Source: SVFI01 sp045546735 (GTDB lineage: Bacteria > Bacillota > Clostridia > Lachnospirales > Lachnospiraceae). From it: DNA of 64,000 bases. The stretch lies in contig JAZQDJ010000080.1 in NCBI GenBank assembly GCA_045546735.1, forward strand, positions 28,201 to 92,200, given 5' to 3'. The notes below the pieces were generated by a model, which worked only from the letters and a program-made list of their open reading frames with translations, did no database searches and was not told the DNA's origin. Both the position numbers and the translations under genes were made by a program. Below, piece after piece: positions 23,687 through 31,939 of this stretch (its first letter is position 1; the number at the start of each line of letters is the position of its first letter).

Positions 23687-24553
23687 ATGAAAAAAGTATA
23701 TAAGAATATTTTTGATTTTCGAGTAGATGAAGGGCGGGTAACTGCTGACGGTGAGGAGTTTAAAACAGCTCAGATTTCCGAAGATTTGGCAGCGCGTTTC
23801 GGACATTTTCGTGAGCAGATAAATCAAGTGCAGGAAAAAGGGTCGGTTCCTTGTCTGGTTACGATTGTCAAATTTTTGCTGAATCTTGTATGGATTTGTA
23901 TCTTCGGAGGAATGATCCAGGCTTGCGGAAAGGGCACTTCATGGAAAGAAATGTACGAGAACGTTCCGATGTTTTTTTATGTCGGAGGAGGAACCTTTTT
24001 GCTGTGGCTTTTGATTAATGTAGTTGAAAAACTGAAAATGAAGAGGGCCATTGATACGTCAGATATAGAAGGGATGATGCATCAGGCACAGGTGCTTGAG
24101 GCACAACTTCATATGGAAATCGGTATTCCGGAGGATGCGCCGTGTGTGGATGTTATCCAGCAAAGCTATGAGATGAAAAAGGGGAAGAAAAAGATTATTC
24201 ATGCGATGACCTCTGCGTTTATGAATCCGGAGATGTATATTTATGCAAAGGAAGATAAACTCTGTTTTTGTGACCGTACGGATGAATATTCTATTCCGCT
24301 GGATCGAATCAGGGGCGTGGAATTGTTTAAAAAACCGGTGCAGATTTCCGGTTGGAATAAAGATGAACCGATTACGGATGATAAATTCAAAGAGTTTAAG
24401 CCGTATCAGACGGATGCGGGCTATTTTGTAAAGCAGCATTACATGATTTATGTGCAGGGAGATGCGGAGGAATTCGTCATCCGCATTCCGAATTATGATT
24501 ATGCTACAGTGGAAAACTGCATGGGCGGTAAAATTCAGGAAAGAAGAGACTAA
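23687..24553 (+). CDS. Membrane protein of unknown function
   Basis: A 288-residue protein. The start at 23687 follows a GGAGG site; upstream in-frame ATGs lack one. Two hydrophobic segments (about residues 60-80 and 94-113) form a hairpin, with a soluble C-terminal half that reads like a PH-type or beta-rich cytoplasmic domain (IPLDRIRGVELF, MIYVQGDAEEFVIRIP). No known family is recognised. The next gene, azlC, starts one base after its stop, so they may be co-transcribed, but no functional link is evident. Confidence 0.75.
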   Translation: MKKVYKNIFDFRVDEGRVTADGEEFKTAQISEDLAARFGHFREQINQVQEKGSVPCLVTIVKFLLNLVWICIFGGMIQACGKGTSWKEMYENVPMFFYVGGGTFLLWLLINVVEKLKMKRAIDTSDIEGMMHQAQVLEAQLHMEIGIPEDAPCVDVIQQSYEMKKGKKKIIHAMTSAFMNPEMYIYAKEDKLCFCDRTDEYSIPLDRIRGVELFKKPVQISGWNKDEPITDDKFKEFKPYQTDAGYFVKQHYMIYVQGDAEEFVIRIPNYDYATVENCMGGKIQERRD

Positions 24554-24554
24554 G

Positions 24555-25244
24555 ATGAAAACAAAAGCATTAAAAGCAGCATTTCCATATACGATTCCTA
24601 TTTTGACGGGTTTTTTGTTCCTTGGTATTTCCTATGGAATATATATGCGGGCATTGGGATTTTCGGCGGCATATCCGATTTTTATGAGTATGCTTATTTT
24701 TGCGGGGTCGATGGAGTTTGTGACAGCGAGCATGCTGCTTAGCGGTTTTAATCCGGTCGGAGCAGCCCTTCTTACGCTTATGGTAAATGCGCGCCATATA
24801 TTTTACGGAATCACTATGGTTTCAAAATATAAAAATGTCGGTAAGAAGAAATGGTATTTAATTTTCGGTATGTGTGACGAGTCGTTTTCTATCAACTGTT
24901 CGGTTGATGTACCGGAAGGGATAGACAAAGGCTGGTTTTACTTTTGGGTAACAGTGTTAAATCAGTCTTATTGGGTGCTCGGTGCGACGTGCGGAGCGCT
25001 TCTCGGTTCGCTTGTGACTTTTGATTCCAAAGGCCTTGAGTTTGTTATGACGGCGTTGTTCGTTGTAATATTCCTTGACAATTGGCTGAAGGAAAAGAAG
25101 CATTTTTCGTCCTTTCTGGGCGTGGCAATCTCCGTTGTTTGTCTGGTAATCTTCGGGGCGGAAAAATTCTTGGTTCCGACAATGTGCGTGATATTTCTTG
25201 TGCTTTCGCTTGCAAAACCTCTTTTGGAAAAGGAGGTGGCGTAA
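24555..25244 (+). CDS. azlC: AzlC family branched-chain amino acid exporter, large subunit
   Basis: A 229-residue membrane protein with about six spans. The family pattern is clear: GISYGIYMRALGF, FAGSMEFV, and LTLMVNARHIFYG near residue 80. AzlC and AzlD together export branched-chain amino acids or analogues across the cytoplasmic membrane. The start at 24555 is preferred to an upstream in-frame ATG because it lies right after the preceding stop. The stop is directly followed by the ATG of azlD, the usual partner arrangement. Confidence 0.93.
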   Translation: MKTKALKAAFPYTIPILTGFLFLGISYGIYMRALGFSAAYPIFMSMLIFAGSMEFVTASMLLSGFNPVGAALLTLMVNARHIFYGITMVSKYKNVGKKKWYLIFGMCDESFSINCSVDVPEGIDKGWFYFWVTVLNQSYWVLGATCGALLGSLVTFDSKGLEFVMTALFVVIFLDNWLKEKKHFSSFLGVAISVVCLVIFGAEKFLVPTMCVIFLVLSLAKPLLEKEVA

Positions 25245-25571
25245 ATGTCCTTGACACAACAAATGCTTACGATAGGAATAGTGATTGCAGTGACGGTATT
25301 TACGCGCGCGATTGCTTTCTGGCTTTTCCCGGAAGGGAAAAAGACACCTGCGTTTATTCAATATCTCGGGAAGGCACTTCCGCCGGCAGTATTCGGAATG
25401 CTTGTCATTTATTGCCTTAAAGATTGTAGCTTATTGACGGGAACACATGCACTTCCTGAGCTGATATCTATCGCATTAATTACTGTTTTGCATGTGTGGA
25501 AGAAAAATATGTTCCTATCCATTGCGTCGGGAACGGTTTGTTATATGTTACTTATGCATTTTGTATGTTAG
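25245..25571 (+). CDS. azlD: AzlD family branched-chain amino acid exporter, small subunit
   Basis: A 108-residue protein with three or four hydrophobic spans and the family core FTRAIAFWLFP and LGKALPPAVFGMLVIY. It forms the exporter with AzlC. The ATG immediately follows the azlC stop and AAGGAGG upstream lies inside azlC, so translation is coupled. Confidence 0.92.
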   Translation: MSLTQQMLTIGIVIAVTVFTRAIAFWLFPEGKKTPAFIQYLGKALPPAVFGMLVIYCLKDCSLLTGTHALPELISIALITVLHVWKKNMFLSIASGTVCYMLLMHFVC

Positions 25572-25579
25572 GAGAACTT

Positions 25580-26200
25580 ATGGGAATCTGTTATGTTATT
25601 GCATCGATGAAAACGGAATATCGGATTGAGCGCCGGACGGACGATTTTGTAATCGCGGCAGACGGCGGATATGCGCAGAATCTCGGATGCAAGCCGGATG
25701 CGGTCATCGGTGATTTTGATTCCCTGGGGTATATTCCAAACGAAGAACATGTGCAGGTTTATCCAAAGAAGAAAGACGATACGGATATGATGCTTGCGGT
25801 CAAACTCGGTTTGGAAAAAGGATATCGCACCTTTGTGCTTCTCGGCGGTATCGGAGGACGTTTTGACCATATGCTGGCCAATGTACAGACGCTCGCTTAC
25901 CTGCACGCGCATGGCGGACAGGGAGTGCTCCGGAGTGAGACGACGGATATCTATATGATTGGTTCAATGTCCGGTGAGACAGGAAAAATCTGTTTTCCGG
26001 AAGAAACGGAAGGGATTTTTTCGGTGTTTTCTTATGGGAACAGCGCAGATGAGGTGTCTATTGCAGGGGCAGAATATGAAGTTACAAATGTGCAGCTGAC
26101 AGATAGTTTTCCTCTCGGGGTGAGTAATTCTTTTGTGGGAAAAGAAGTGACGGTTTCTGTCGGAAACGGACGTCTTCTTGTTGTGCACGAAAAGAAATAA
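25580..26200 (+). CDS. thiN: Thiamine pyrophosphokinase
   Basis: Transfers pyrophosphate from ATP to thiamine to give thiamine diphosphate in the cytoplasm. At 206 residues it has the usual length. The conserved segments are present: AADGGYAQN, VIGDFDSLG, YPKKKDDTDMMLAVK and LGGIGGRFDHMLANVQ, with the acidic residues that bind ATP-Mg and thiamine. The start at 25580 follows TTAGGAG; the longer frame at 25496 lies within azlD. It is 8 nt after azlD. No TPP riboswitch is visible in the upstream region, since the gene is inside an operon. Confidence 0.94.
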   Translation: MGICYVIASMKTEYRIERRTDDFVIAADGGYAQNLGCKPDAVIGDFDSLGYIPNEEHVQVYPKKKDDTDMMLAVKLGLEKGYRTFVLLGGIGGRFDHMLANVQTLAYLHAHGGQGVLRSETTDIYMIGSMSGETGKICFPEETEGIFSVFSYGNSADEVSIAGAEYEVTNVQLTDSFPLGVSNSFVGKEVTVSVGNGRLLVVHEKK

Positions 26201-26202
26201 GA

Positions 26203-26231
26203 GTGACAAAATAAGTATCTTGTGTTAAAAT
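26203..26231 (+). promoter_or_regulatory. Putative promoter of the Glu-rich surface protein gene
   Basis: GTGACA (26203-26208), 17-bp spacer, TAAAAT (26226-26231). It starts within 3 nt of the thiN stop. Confidence 0.55.
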
Positions 26232-26326
26232 TCAATTTATCTGATTTTCTGCCGGCGTTTGCCGGGTCAAGCGGTCGTTCGATCGCAAATTTTCACATTT
26301 TTATGCAAATTGCAGAAAGGAGTTTT

Positions 26327-26851
26327 ATGAAAAACAAAATAGGGAAAGGTGTATTAGTGTGCTTATGTCTGTTCATGATGTATAGCAGTAGTGCCAGGGC
26401 AGATGATGCGTTTGTGGTGGAAGAGGAGGCGGTCATCGGAACGCAGGAGTCTGTGACGGAGAGTTTACCGGTGGTTCCGGTGCAGCAGCCGGTTGCGGTG
26501 AAAGAGGAATCGAAGGAACAAAAGCCGGTTGCAGTGAAAGAGGAATCGAAGGAACAAAAGACGGTCCGCAAGGAAGAGGAGAAACAGGAGGAAACAATCA
26601 GTCAAAACACCCCGGTGCCTGCTTTTCAAGTGCCTGCGCGCAGGCAACAGACGAAAGTGGAAGAGGAGCCGGGGCAGGAAGCGCAGCAGGAAACGCCCTC
26701 GGAAGCTGTGGCAGAAGAACAGCAGGAAGATATGCCGCGTCCACGGCAGAAAGAAGTTTCGTGGTGGTTTCCTGTCATAAGCGGTTTTTTCTTGCTTTTC
26801 GGAATTGTGAGGATTGTACATCGTTTACTCATTCGAGGTGGAAAACTTTAA
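26327..26851 (+). CDS. Exported Glu/Lys/Gln-rich protein with C-terminal membrane anchor
   Basis: A 174-residue protein with a start at 26327 after AAAGGAG. An N-terminal signal peptide ends near residue 25 (SSARADD). The body is low-complexity, rich in Glu, Lys, Gln, Pro and Val, with two adjacent 12-residue repeats PVAVKEESKEQK, and a single transmembrane span near the C-terminus (WWFPVISGFFLLFGIVRIV) followed by basic residues. There is no LPXTG sorting motif. The layout suggests an unstructured spacer protein across the cell wall. No family recognised. Confidence 0.75.
   Translation: MKNKIGKGVLVCLCLFMMYSSSARADDAFVVEEEAVIGTQESVTESLPVVPVQQPVAVKEESKEQKPVAVKEESKEQKTVRKEEEKQEETISQNTPVPAFQVPARRQQTKVEEEPGQEAQQETPSEAVAEEQQEDMPRPRQKEVSWWFPVISGFFLLFGIVRIVHRLLIRGGKL
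26489..26560 (+). repeat. 36-nt in-frame tandem duplication
   Basis: Two adjacent 36-nt units, 26489-26524 and 26525-26560, differ at only one position (GCGGTG against GCAGTG). Each encodes PVAVKEESKEQK. The near identity points to a recent duplication that could change copy number between strains. Confidence 0.9.
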
Positions 26852-26858
26852 GGGCATA

Positions 26859-26867
26859 TGTTATAAT
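26859..26867 (+). promoter_or_regulatory. Extended -10 promoter
   Basis: TGTTATAAT at 26859-26867, the same nonamer as at 23645 and 35257. The -35 match is weak. It lies 40 nt before the ATG of the GT-C-like gene. Confidence 0.5.
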
Positions 26868-26906
26868 GCAAGGTAGTTTGTTTATTTGAAAGGAAAGAAA
26901 GTTGCT

Positions 26907-28610
26907 ATGTTATCCGGGCAGAGAAAAACGGACAATTTTATATGGATTGCATTACTTATACTTTCTGTGCTTGCTGCAGTAATCAAAATCTTTACGGGAT
27001 TTGATATTGACGAGGGATATGCGGTTTCTATGCCATATCGTCTTTTGCAGGGGGATAGACTGTTTTTAGATTTGTGGGAAGTGCACCAGACTTCGATATT
27101 TCTTCCGGTTGCATTTATAGCGATATTTGATAAAATAACAGGTGCTACTGATGGCGTGGTTCTATTTTTAAGAGTTGCAGCAACTCTCATCCATGCAGGT
27201 GTTGCGGCTACGGTTTATACGGCGGTAAAGAAGAAAGTCAGTACTGCATGGGCTGTGTTGCTTGCGCTGTTATATTTTAACCTTTTGCCGAAGTGGCTGA
27301 TCAGTTTGGATTTTTCCCTGCAGCAGGTATGGGGGATTACGATTGTTCTTTTGCTTTTGGAAAAGGAAGTGCAGACCGGAAAGAAAATCTATTCGTTCTT
27401 AATCGGTATTGTTCTGGCTATGACAGTGCTTGCGTATCCGGGAATGGTGCTTGCGTATCCGGCGTTGCTTGTCAGTGTGTGCATGCTTCACAAAAAAGAA
27501 GAAATTAAAACAAGAATTAACAAATGCCTGTTGCTGACTGCGGGATGCGGCGTTATGGCAATTGCCTTTTTGGTATATGTCTTGTTTGCGATGAGTGTAA
27601 CAGAATTTATAGAAAGTATTCCGATGGTATTTATGGACGGTACACATCAGTTTACGATGCAGACAAAACTTATGGCGTATGCGGCGCAGTGGCTGAATGT
27701 TGCAAAGCAGATTTTTATCTTGTCGGTGCCGAGTATTATAATAACAATTGTTTTTTATATAGCAACCAAGAGAAAAACTGAAAAAGAGAAACTGTTTCTT
27801 GTCTTTCTGTTGTCTTTTATAGCTGTAACTTCGTGTTTGGTCATATTTGCAAATGTTGTCGGAGTGCAAATGGGACCGTTCCATTTTCAGGTAAGATATT
27901 TGCTATTCTTTTTGCTCATGTTTGTGGTGAGTGTCGCAAATAAAGACAGGGCTTTGTTTTGGGGACCGATGTTTCAGATGATGGTTGCGTTTGCAGCCAT
28001 TCTGATTTTTTCCAATGTCGGACCGGATTCAAGTAGTTCGTACTTGAGTGTCGGATTAATTGCGGGTGTTATTTTAATTGAGCGGATGACAGAGAACATC
28101 AGTGAAACGTGGAACCGTATTGCATATGTGGTAATTGCGCTGTTTGTACTAAGCCTTATTTTCTGTAAAGCCTACTATGTCCGTATTACGGAATACGGAC
28201 CGTCAAATATTCTGGAACCGCGTAAACAGATTACAGCAGGAGCTGTCAAAGGCATTTATGTGTCGGAAGCAGATTATGAACGTATCATGAGTGATTATGA
28301 GACGATTCAGAGTGCTGTGGCAGAACATGAAAAACTTTTATATCTCGGGACGGAGGGGATTTCTAATCTGTACGGAAACGGGAAGTTTGTGTCACCGTCT
28401 ACGATTAGTACACCTGCATTTAACGAGCAGTGGGTGGCTTATTTTGAAATGTATCCGCACCATGAGCCGGATGTGATAGCGCTTGCAAAGAACACGATTG
28501 ACAACCGTGAGAAATTCTTTGCCGAAAATCCGCTTGGCATTTGGATTGCAGAAAGATATGATGTAGAAAGTATGGAAGAGACGCAGTCTCTTTGCATTAT
28601 AAAGAAATAA
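26907..28610 (+). CDS. Multipass membrane protein, GT-C-like glycosyltransferase
   Basis: A 567-residue protein using the ATG at 26907 with AAGGAAAG upstream (a TTG at 26886 is a less likely start). It has about eleven hydrophobic spans and a soluble C-terminal tail of about 130 residues. After the first span comes FDIDEGYAVSMP, an Asp/Glu-bearing first external loop typical of GT-C enzymes in the PMT/ArnT-like group, followed by a HQTSIF segment. These transfer sugars from polyprenyl-phosphate carriers on the outer face of the membrane. Acceptor unknown. It is similar in design to the genes at 14372 and 17158. Confidence 0.8.
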   Translation: MLSGQRKTDNFIWIALLILSVLAAVIKIFTGFDIDEGYAVSMPYRLLQGDRLFLDLWEVHQTSIFLPVAFIAIFDKITGATDGVVLFLRVAATLIHAGVAATVYTAVKKKVSTAWAVLLALLYFNLLPKWLISLDFSLQQVWGITIVLLLLEKEVQTGKKIYSFLIGIVLAMTVLAYPGMVLAYPALLVSVCMLHKKEEIKTRINKCLLLTAGCGVMAIAFLVYVLFAMSVTEFIESIPMVFMDGTHQFTMQTKLMAYAAQWLNVAKQIFILSVPSIIITIVFYIATKRKTEKEKLFLVFLLSFIAVTSCLVIFANVVGVQMGPFHFQVRYLLFFLLMFVVSVANKDRALFWGPMFQMMVAFAAILIFSNVGPDSSSSYLSVGLIAGVILIERMTENISETWNRIAYVVIALFVLSLIFCKAYYVRITEYGPSNILEPRKQITAGAVKGIYVSEADYERIMSDYETIQSAVAEHEKLLYLGTEGISNLYGNGKFVSPSTISTPAFNEQWVAYFEMYPHHEPDVIALAKNTIDNREKFFAENPLGIWIAERYDVESMEETQSLCIIKK

Positions 28611-28627
28611 ATCTTTGCAAAAAGACA

Positions 28628-28654
28628 GCCTTCGCGAGTTTTTTTCTCGCAGGC
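28628..28654 (+). other. Hairpin between the GT-C-like gene and hisC
   Basis: GCCT-(TC)-GCGAG, a seven-T loop, then CTCGC-AGGC. The T run is in the loop rather than after the stem, so this is not a standard terminator. It may be a weak terminator or a leader hairpin for hisC. Confidence 0.4.
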
Positions 28655-28702
28655 AGATATTTGCAATTATTTAAAACGGATAATAAAAGAAAGGGTTATG
28701 AT

Positions 28703-29767
28703 ATGAGTTGGGAAAGTAATGTCAGACGTGTTGTTCCGTATGTTCCGGGAGAACAGCCGAACAAACCGAATATGATTAAGTTAAATACGAATGAATGCCC
28801 GTATCCGCCGGCCAAGGGGGTACAGGAGGCAATGAAAGATCTGCATTTGGAAGATTTCAGACTGTATCCGGATCCGGAAGCGGGAAGTCTTGTACATGTG
28901 CTTGCGCAGTATTACGGACTTGCAGATGAGCAGGTATTTGTGGGGGTAGGTTCAGACGATGTACTTGCGATTGCTTTTCAGACGTTTTTTAACTCAGAAA
29001 AACCGCTTTTATTCCCGCAGATTACATATTCATTCTATGATGTATGGGCAGATTTGTATAAAATCCCGTATGAGACGATTCCTTTAAAAGAGGATTTCCA
29101 TATCAATCCGGAAGATTACAAAAAAGAAAACGGCGGAATCATTTTCCCGAATCCGAATGCGCCGACAGGACTTTTGGAAAGCCTTGAGACGGTGGAGGAG
29201 ATTGTGAAGGCAAATCCTGATGTTGTTGTTATTGTGGATGAGGCGTATATTGATTTCGGCGGAAAGAGTGCACTTGCGCTGATTGATAAGTATGAAAATC
29301 TTTTGGTAGTACAGACATTTTCAAAGTCCAGGGCAATGGCAGGAATGCGTATTGGTTTTGCGATGGGAAATGCGAAGCTGATTAAGTATTTAAATGATGT
29401 TAAATTTTCAACCAATTCTTATACGATGAACCGCCCGTCTTTGATTTTGGGTGTGGAGTCTGTGAAGGATGATGTGTATTTTAAAGAGACAACAGCCAAA
29501 ATTATGGCGACGCGTGAACGTGTAAAGAGTGAACTTGCTGCGCTTGGATTTGAGTTTCCGGACTCCATGAGCAACTTTGTGTTTGCAAAGCATCCGAAGA
29601 TGTCAGGCAGCGAGCTTTATGAAGCGCTTCGTGAAAAGAATATATTTGTGCGTCATTTTAATAATCCTCTGATTGCGGAATATAATAGAATTACAATCGG
29701 AACGGATGAAGAGATGGATGCTTTTCTCGCATGTGTGAAAGAATATATGAAAGAAAAAGGAGTTTAG
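28703..29767 (+). CDS. hisC: Histidinol-phosphate aminotransferase-like PLP enzyme
   Basis: A 354-residue fold-type I aminotransferase. The start at 28703 follows AAAGGG. Family marks are LNTNECPYPP at the N-terminus, FPNPNAPTG, VDEAYIDF, and FSKSRAMAGMRIG with the PLP-binding lysine in SKS. HisC converts imidazole acetol phosphate with glutamate to histidinol phosphate. No other his gene is nearby, so a related reaction (for example threonine-phosphate or aromatic amino acid metabolism) cannot be excluded. It is followed after 3 nt by a small exporter gene. Confidence 0.88.
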   Translation: MSWESNVRRVVPYVPGEQPNKPNMIKLNTNECPYPPAKGVQEAMKDLHLEDFRLYPDPEAGSLVHVLAQYYGLADEQVFVGVGSDDVLAIAFQTFFNSEKPLLFPQITYSFYDVWADLYKIPYETIPLKEDFHINPEDYKKENGGIIFPNPNAPTGLLESLETVEEIVKANPDVVVIVDEAYIDFGGKSALALIDKYENLLVVQTFSKSRAMAGMRIGFAMGNAKLIKYLNDVKFSTNSYTMNRPSLILGVESVKDDVYFKETTAKIMATRERVKSELAALGFEFPDSMSNFVFAKHPKMSGSELYEALREKNIFVRHFNNPLIAEYNRITIGTDEEMDAFLACVKEYMKEKGV

Positions 29768-29770
29768 TTT

Positions 29771-30253
29771 ATGTCTGTTTTAACAAAATATTTATGGGTA
29801 TTTTTTGTGTCGATGGTTCCGCTGATTGAACTTAGAGGGGCGATTCCGATTGCGACAGGAATGGGACTTCCGTTGATTCCTTCTTATATCATCGCAGTTA
29901 TCGGAAATATGCTTCCGGTACCGATTATCTACTTGTTTGCGCGTAAAGTTCTTGAGTGGGGCGCAGATAAACCGGTGATTGGAAAATTCTTCACTTTCTG
30001 TCTTGAAAAAGGAAAAAAAGGCGGAGAGAAATTGCAGGAAAAGGCAGGAAAGGGGCTGTTTTGGGCGCTTATGCTTTTTGTCGGAATTCCGCTTCCGGGA
30101 ACAGGTGCATGGACAGGAACACTTGCTGCCAGTATTTTAGATATGGATTTTAAATCCAGTATTACTGCGGTTATGTTAGGTGTACTGCTTGCAGGTGTTA
30201 TTATGGCAGTGGCAAGTGCCGGTGTGTTTGGCGCAATCGGTGCAATTTTCTAA
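29771..30253 (+). CDS. Small multidrug export protein family (COG2426-like)
   Basis: A 160-residue membrane protein with four or five hydrophobic spans. The family signatures are SMVPLIELRGAIP near the start and FVGIPLPGTGAWTGTLAA in the middle. The family name derives from a putative drug-export role, but function is not established. It follows hisC by 3 nt and has no separate promoter. The methyltransferase gene begins 13 nt after it. Confidence 0.85.
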   Translation: MSVLTKYLWVFFVSMVPLIELRGAIPIATGMGLPLIPSYIIAVIGNMLPVPIIYLFARKVLEWGADKPVIGKFFTFCLEKGKKGGEKLQEKAGKGLFWALMLFVGIPLPGTGAWTGTLAASILDMDFKSSITAVMLGVLLAGVIMAVASAGVFGAIGAIF

Positions 30254-30266
30254 AGATGGTGAGAGT

Positions 30267-31028
30267 ATGGCACAGGAATACGAAAGTTATGAAAGCTTTG
30301 CCCGCGTATATGACGAACTGATGGACAATGTTCCGTATGAAGAGTGGGCAGAGTTTTATGTGGATATATTAAAAAGAAACGGCGCCGGGGAAGGGCTTGT
30401 ATGCGAGCTTGGGTGCGGTACCGGAAATATGACAGAGCTTCTTGCCAAGGCGGGATATGACATGATCGGAATTGACAATTCCGAGGAAATGCTTTTGATT
30501 GCCCGTGAAAAGACAGGTCGGGAGCAGGGGATTTTGTATTTGCTTCAGGATATGCGGGAGTTTGAACTCTACGGAACGGTCCGGGCCTGTGTCAGTGTAT
30601 GTGATTGTGTCAATTACGTGCTTGATGAGGAAGAACTTGTCGGGGTGTTCCGGCTTGTGAACAATTATCTTGACCCGAAGGGCGTTTTTGCCTTTGATTT
30701 TAATACAACATATAAGTACGAGCAGGTCATCGGTGATACGGTAATTGCCGAAAACCGCGAGGACTGCAGTTTTATTTGGGAAAATTACTATGACGGTCAG
30801 GAGCAGATCAACGAGTATGATTTGACCATTTTTGTCCGTCAGGAAGATGAGAAATATGAAAAATTCACGGAGACACATCTGCAGCGGGGCTACACCTTGG
30901 AGCAGATGAAGGATATGCTTTCGCGGAGCGGTCTTGTGTTTGTAGAGGCAGTTGATATGGACACGAAAGAAGCGCCGACAAAGGAGAGCGAGCGTATTTG
31001 TGTGGTAGCCCGTGAAAACGGAAAATAA
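30267..31028 (+). CDS. SAM-dependent class I methyltransferase
   Basis: A 253-residue Rossmann-fold methyltransferase. The start at 30267 follows GGTGAGAG. Motif I is CELGCGTGN near residues 46-54, followed by MIGIDNSEEML and a VCDCVNYV post-motif region. It lacks RNA-binding extensions, and the family has been found with many substrates. It sits between a membrane protein gene and hslO, probably in one transcript. Substrate cannot be named. Confidence 0.88.
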   Translation: MAQEYESYESFARVYDELMDNVPYEEWAEFYVDILKRNGAGEGLVCELGCGTGNMTELLAKAGYDMIGIDNSEEMLLIAREKTGREQGILYLLQDMREFELYGTVRACVSVCDCVNYVLDEEELVGVFRLVNNYLDPKGVFAFDFNTTYKYEQVIGDTVIAENREDCSFIWENYYDGQEQINEYDLTIFVRQEDEKYEKFTETHLQRGYTLEQMKDMLSRSGLVFVEAVDMDTKEAPTKESERICVVARENGK

Positions 31029-31046
31029 CAGAAAGAGGAAAAGATT

Positions 31047-31928
31047 ATGTCAGATTATATTGTGAGAGCGACGGCTGCAAAGGCGCAGATTCGTGCATTT
31101 GCTGTCACTTCAAAAGAAATTGTGGAGACGGCAAGAAAATCGCACGGTACTTCTCCGGTTGTAACGGCAGCGCTCGGAAGGCTACTTAGCGCAGGTGCAA
31201 TGATGGGAAGTATGCTTAAGTCTGAAAAAGACCTTTTAACGATTCAGATTAATGCAAGCGGTCCGATTCAGGGACTTACCGTGACAGCGGACGCAAATGC
31301 CAATGTGAAAGGCTATGCGATAGTACCGGATGTGATGCTTCCGCCGAATGCGCAGGGAAAACTTGATGTGGGCGGAGCGCTCGGCCTCGGAATTTTAAAT
31401 GTCATTAAAGATTTGGGATTGAAAGAGCCGTATTGCGGACAAACTGTATTGCAGACGGGGGAAATTGCGGAAGATTTAACCTATTATTTTGCAACGTCAG
31501 AGCAGGTTCCTTCCAGTGTAGGACTCGGCGTTTTGATGGAAAAAGACAACACCGTAAAGCAGGCGGGCGGATTTATTGTCCAGCTTATGCCGTTTGCGGA
31601 GGAAAACGTCATTGCAAAACTGGAGGAAAATTTGGCGGGAATCAACAGTGTTACTTCCATGCTTGATGCGGGAATGAGTCCGGAGCAGATTTTGGAACGG
31701 CTTTTGGACGGACTGAATATGGAAATCGTGGATACAATGCCGACGAAGTTTTATTGTAACTGTGATAAGCACAGAATTGAGAAGGCAATTATTTCCATCG
31801 GTGCAAAGGATATTCAGGAAATGATTGATGACGGAAACGAGATTGAAGTCAATTGTCATTTCTGCAATACGAACTATAAGTTTTCCGTTGAGGAATTAAA
31901 GGCACTGTTAAAGCAGTGTAAGAGATAG
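31047..31928 (+). CDS. hslO: Hsp33 redox-regulated chaperone
   Basis: A 293-residue cytoplasmic holdase that is switched on by oxidation. The N-terminal core carries the typical RATAAKAQIRAFAV start and SPVVTAALGRLL; the C-terminal zinc switch has CNC (in FYCNCDKHR) and CHFC (in VNCHFCNTNYKF), four cysteines that bind zinc when reduced. Length is standard. The gene lies upstream of nadE with an 11-nt gap and has AAAGAGGAAA as ribosome site. Confidence 0.96.
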   Translation: MSDYIVRATAAKAQIRAFAVTSKEIVETARKSHGTSPVVTAALGRLLSAGAMMGSMLKSEKDLLTIQINASGPIQGLTVTADANANVKGYAIVPDVMLPPNAQGKLDVGGALGLGILNVIKDLGLKEPYCGQTVLQTGEIAEDLTYYFATSEQVPSSVGLGVLMEKDNTVKQAGGFIVQLMPFAEENVIAKLEENLAGINSVTSMLDAGMSPEQILERLLDGLNMEIVDTMPTKFYCNCDKHRIEKAIISIGAKDIQEMIDDGNEIEVNCHFCNTNYKFSVEELKALLKQCKR

Positions 31929-31939
31929 GAGGATGGGCC

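Noticed and set aside
26489..26560. CRISPR-like array
   Set aside because: The two units are adjacent without spacers and encode an in-frame peptide repeat.
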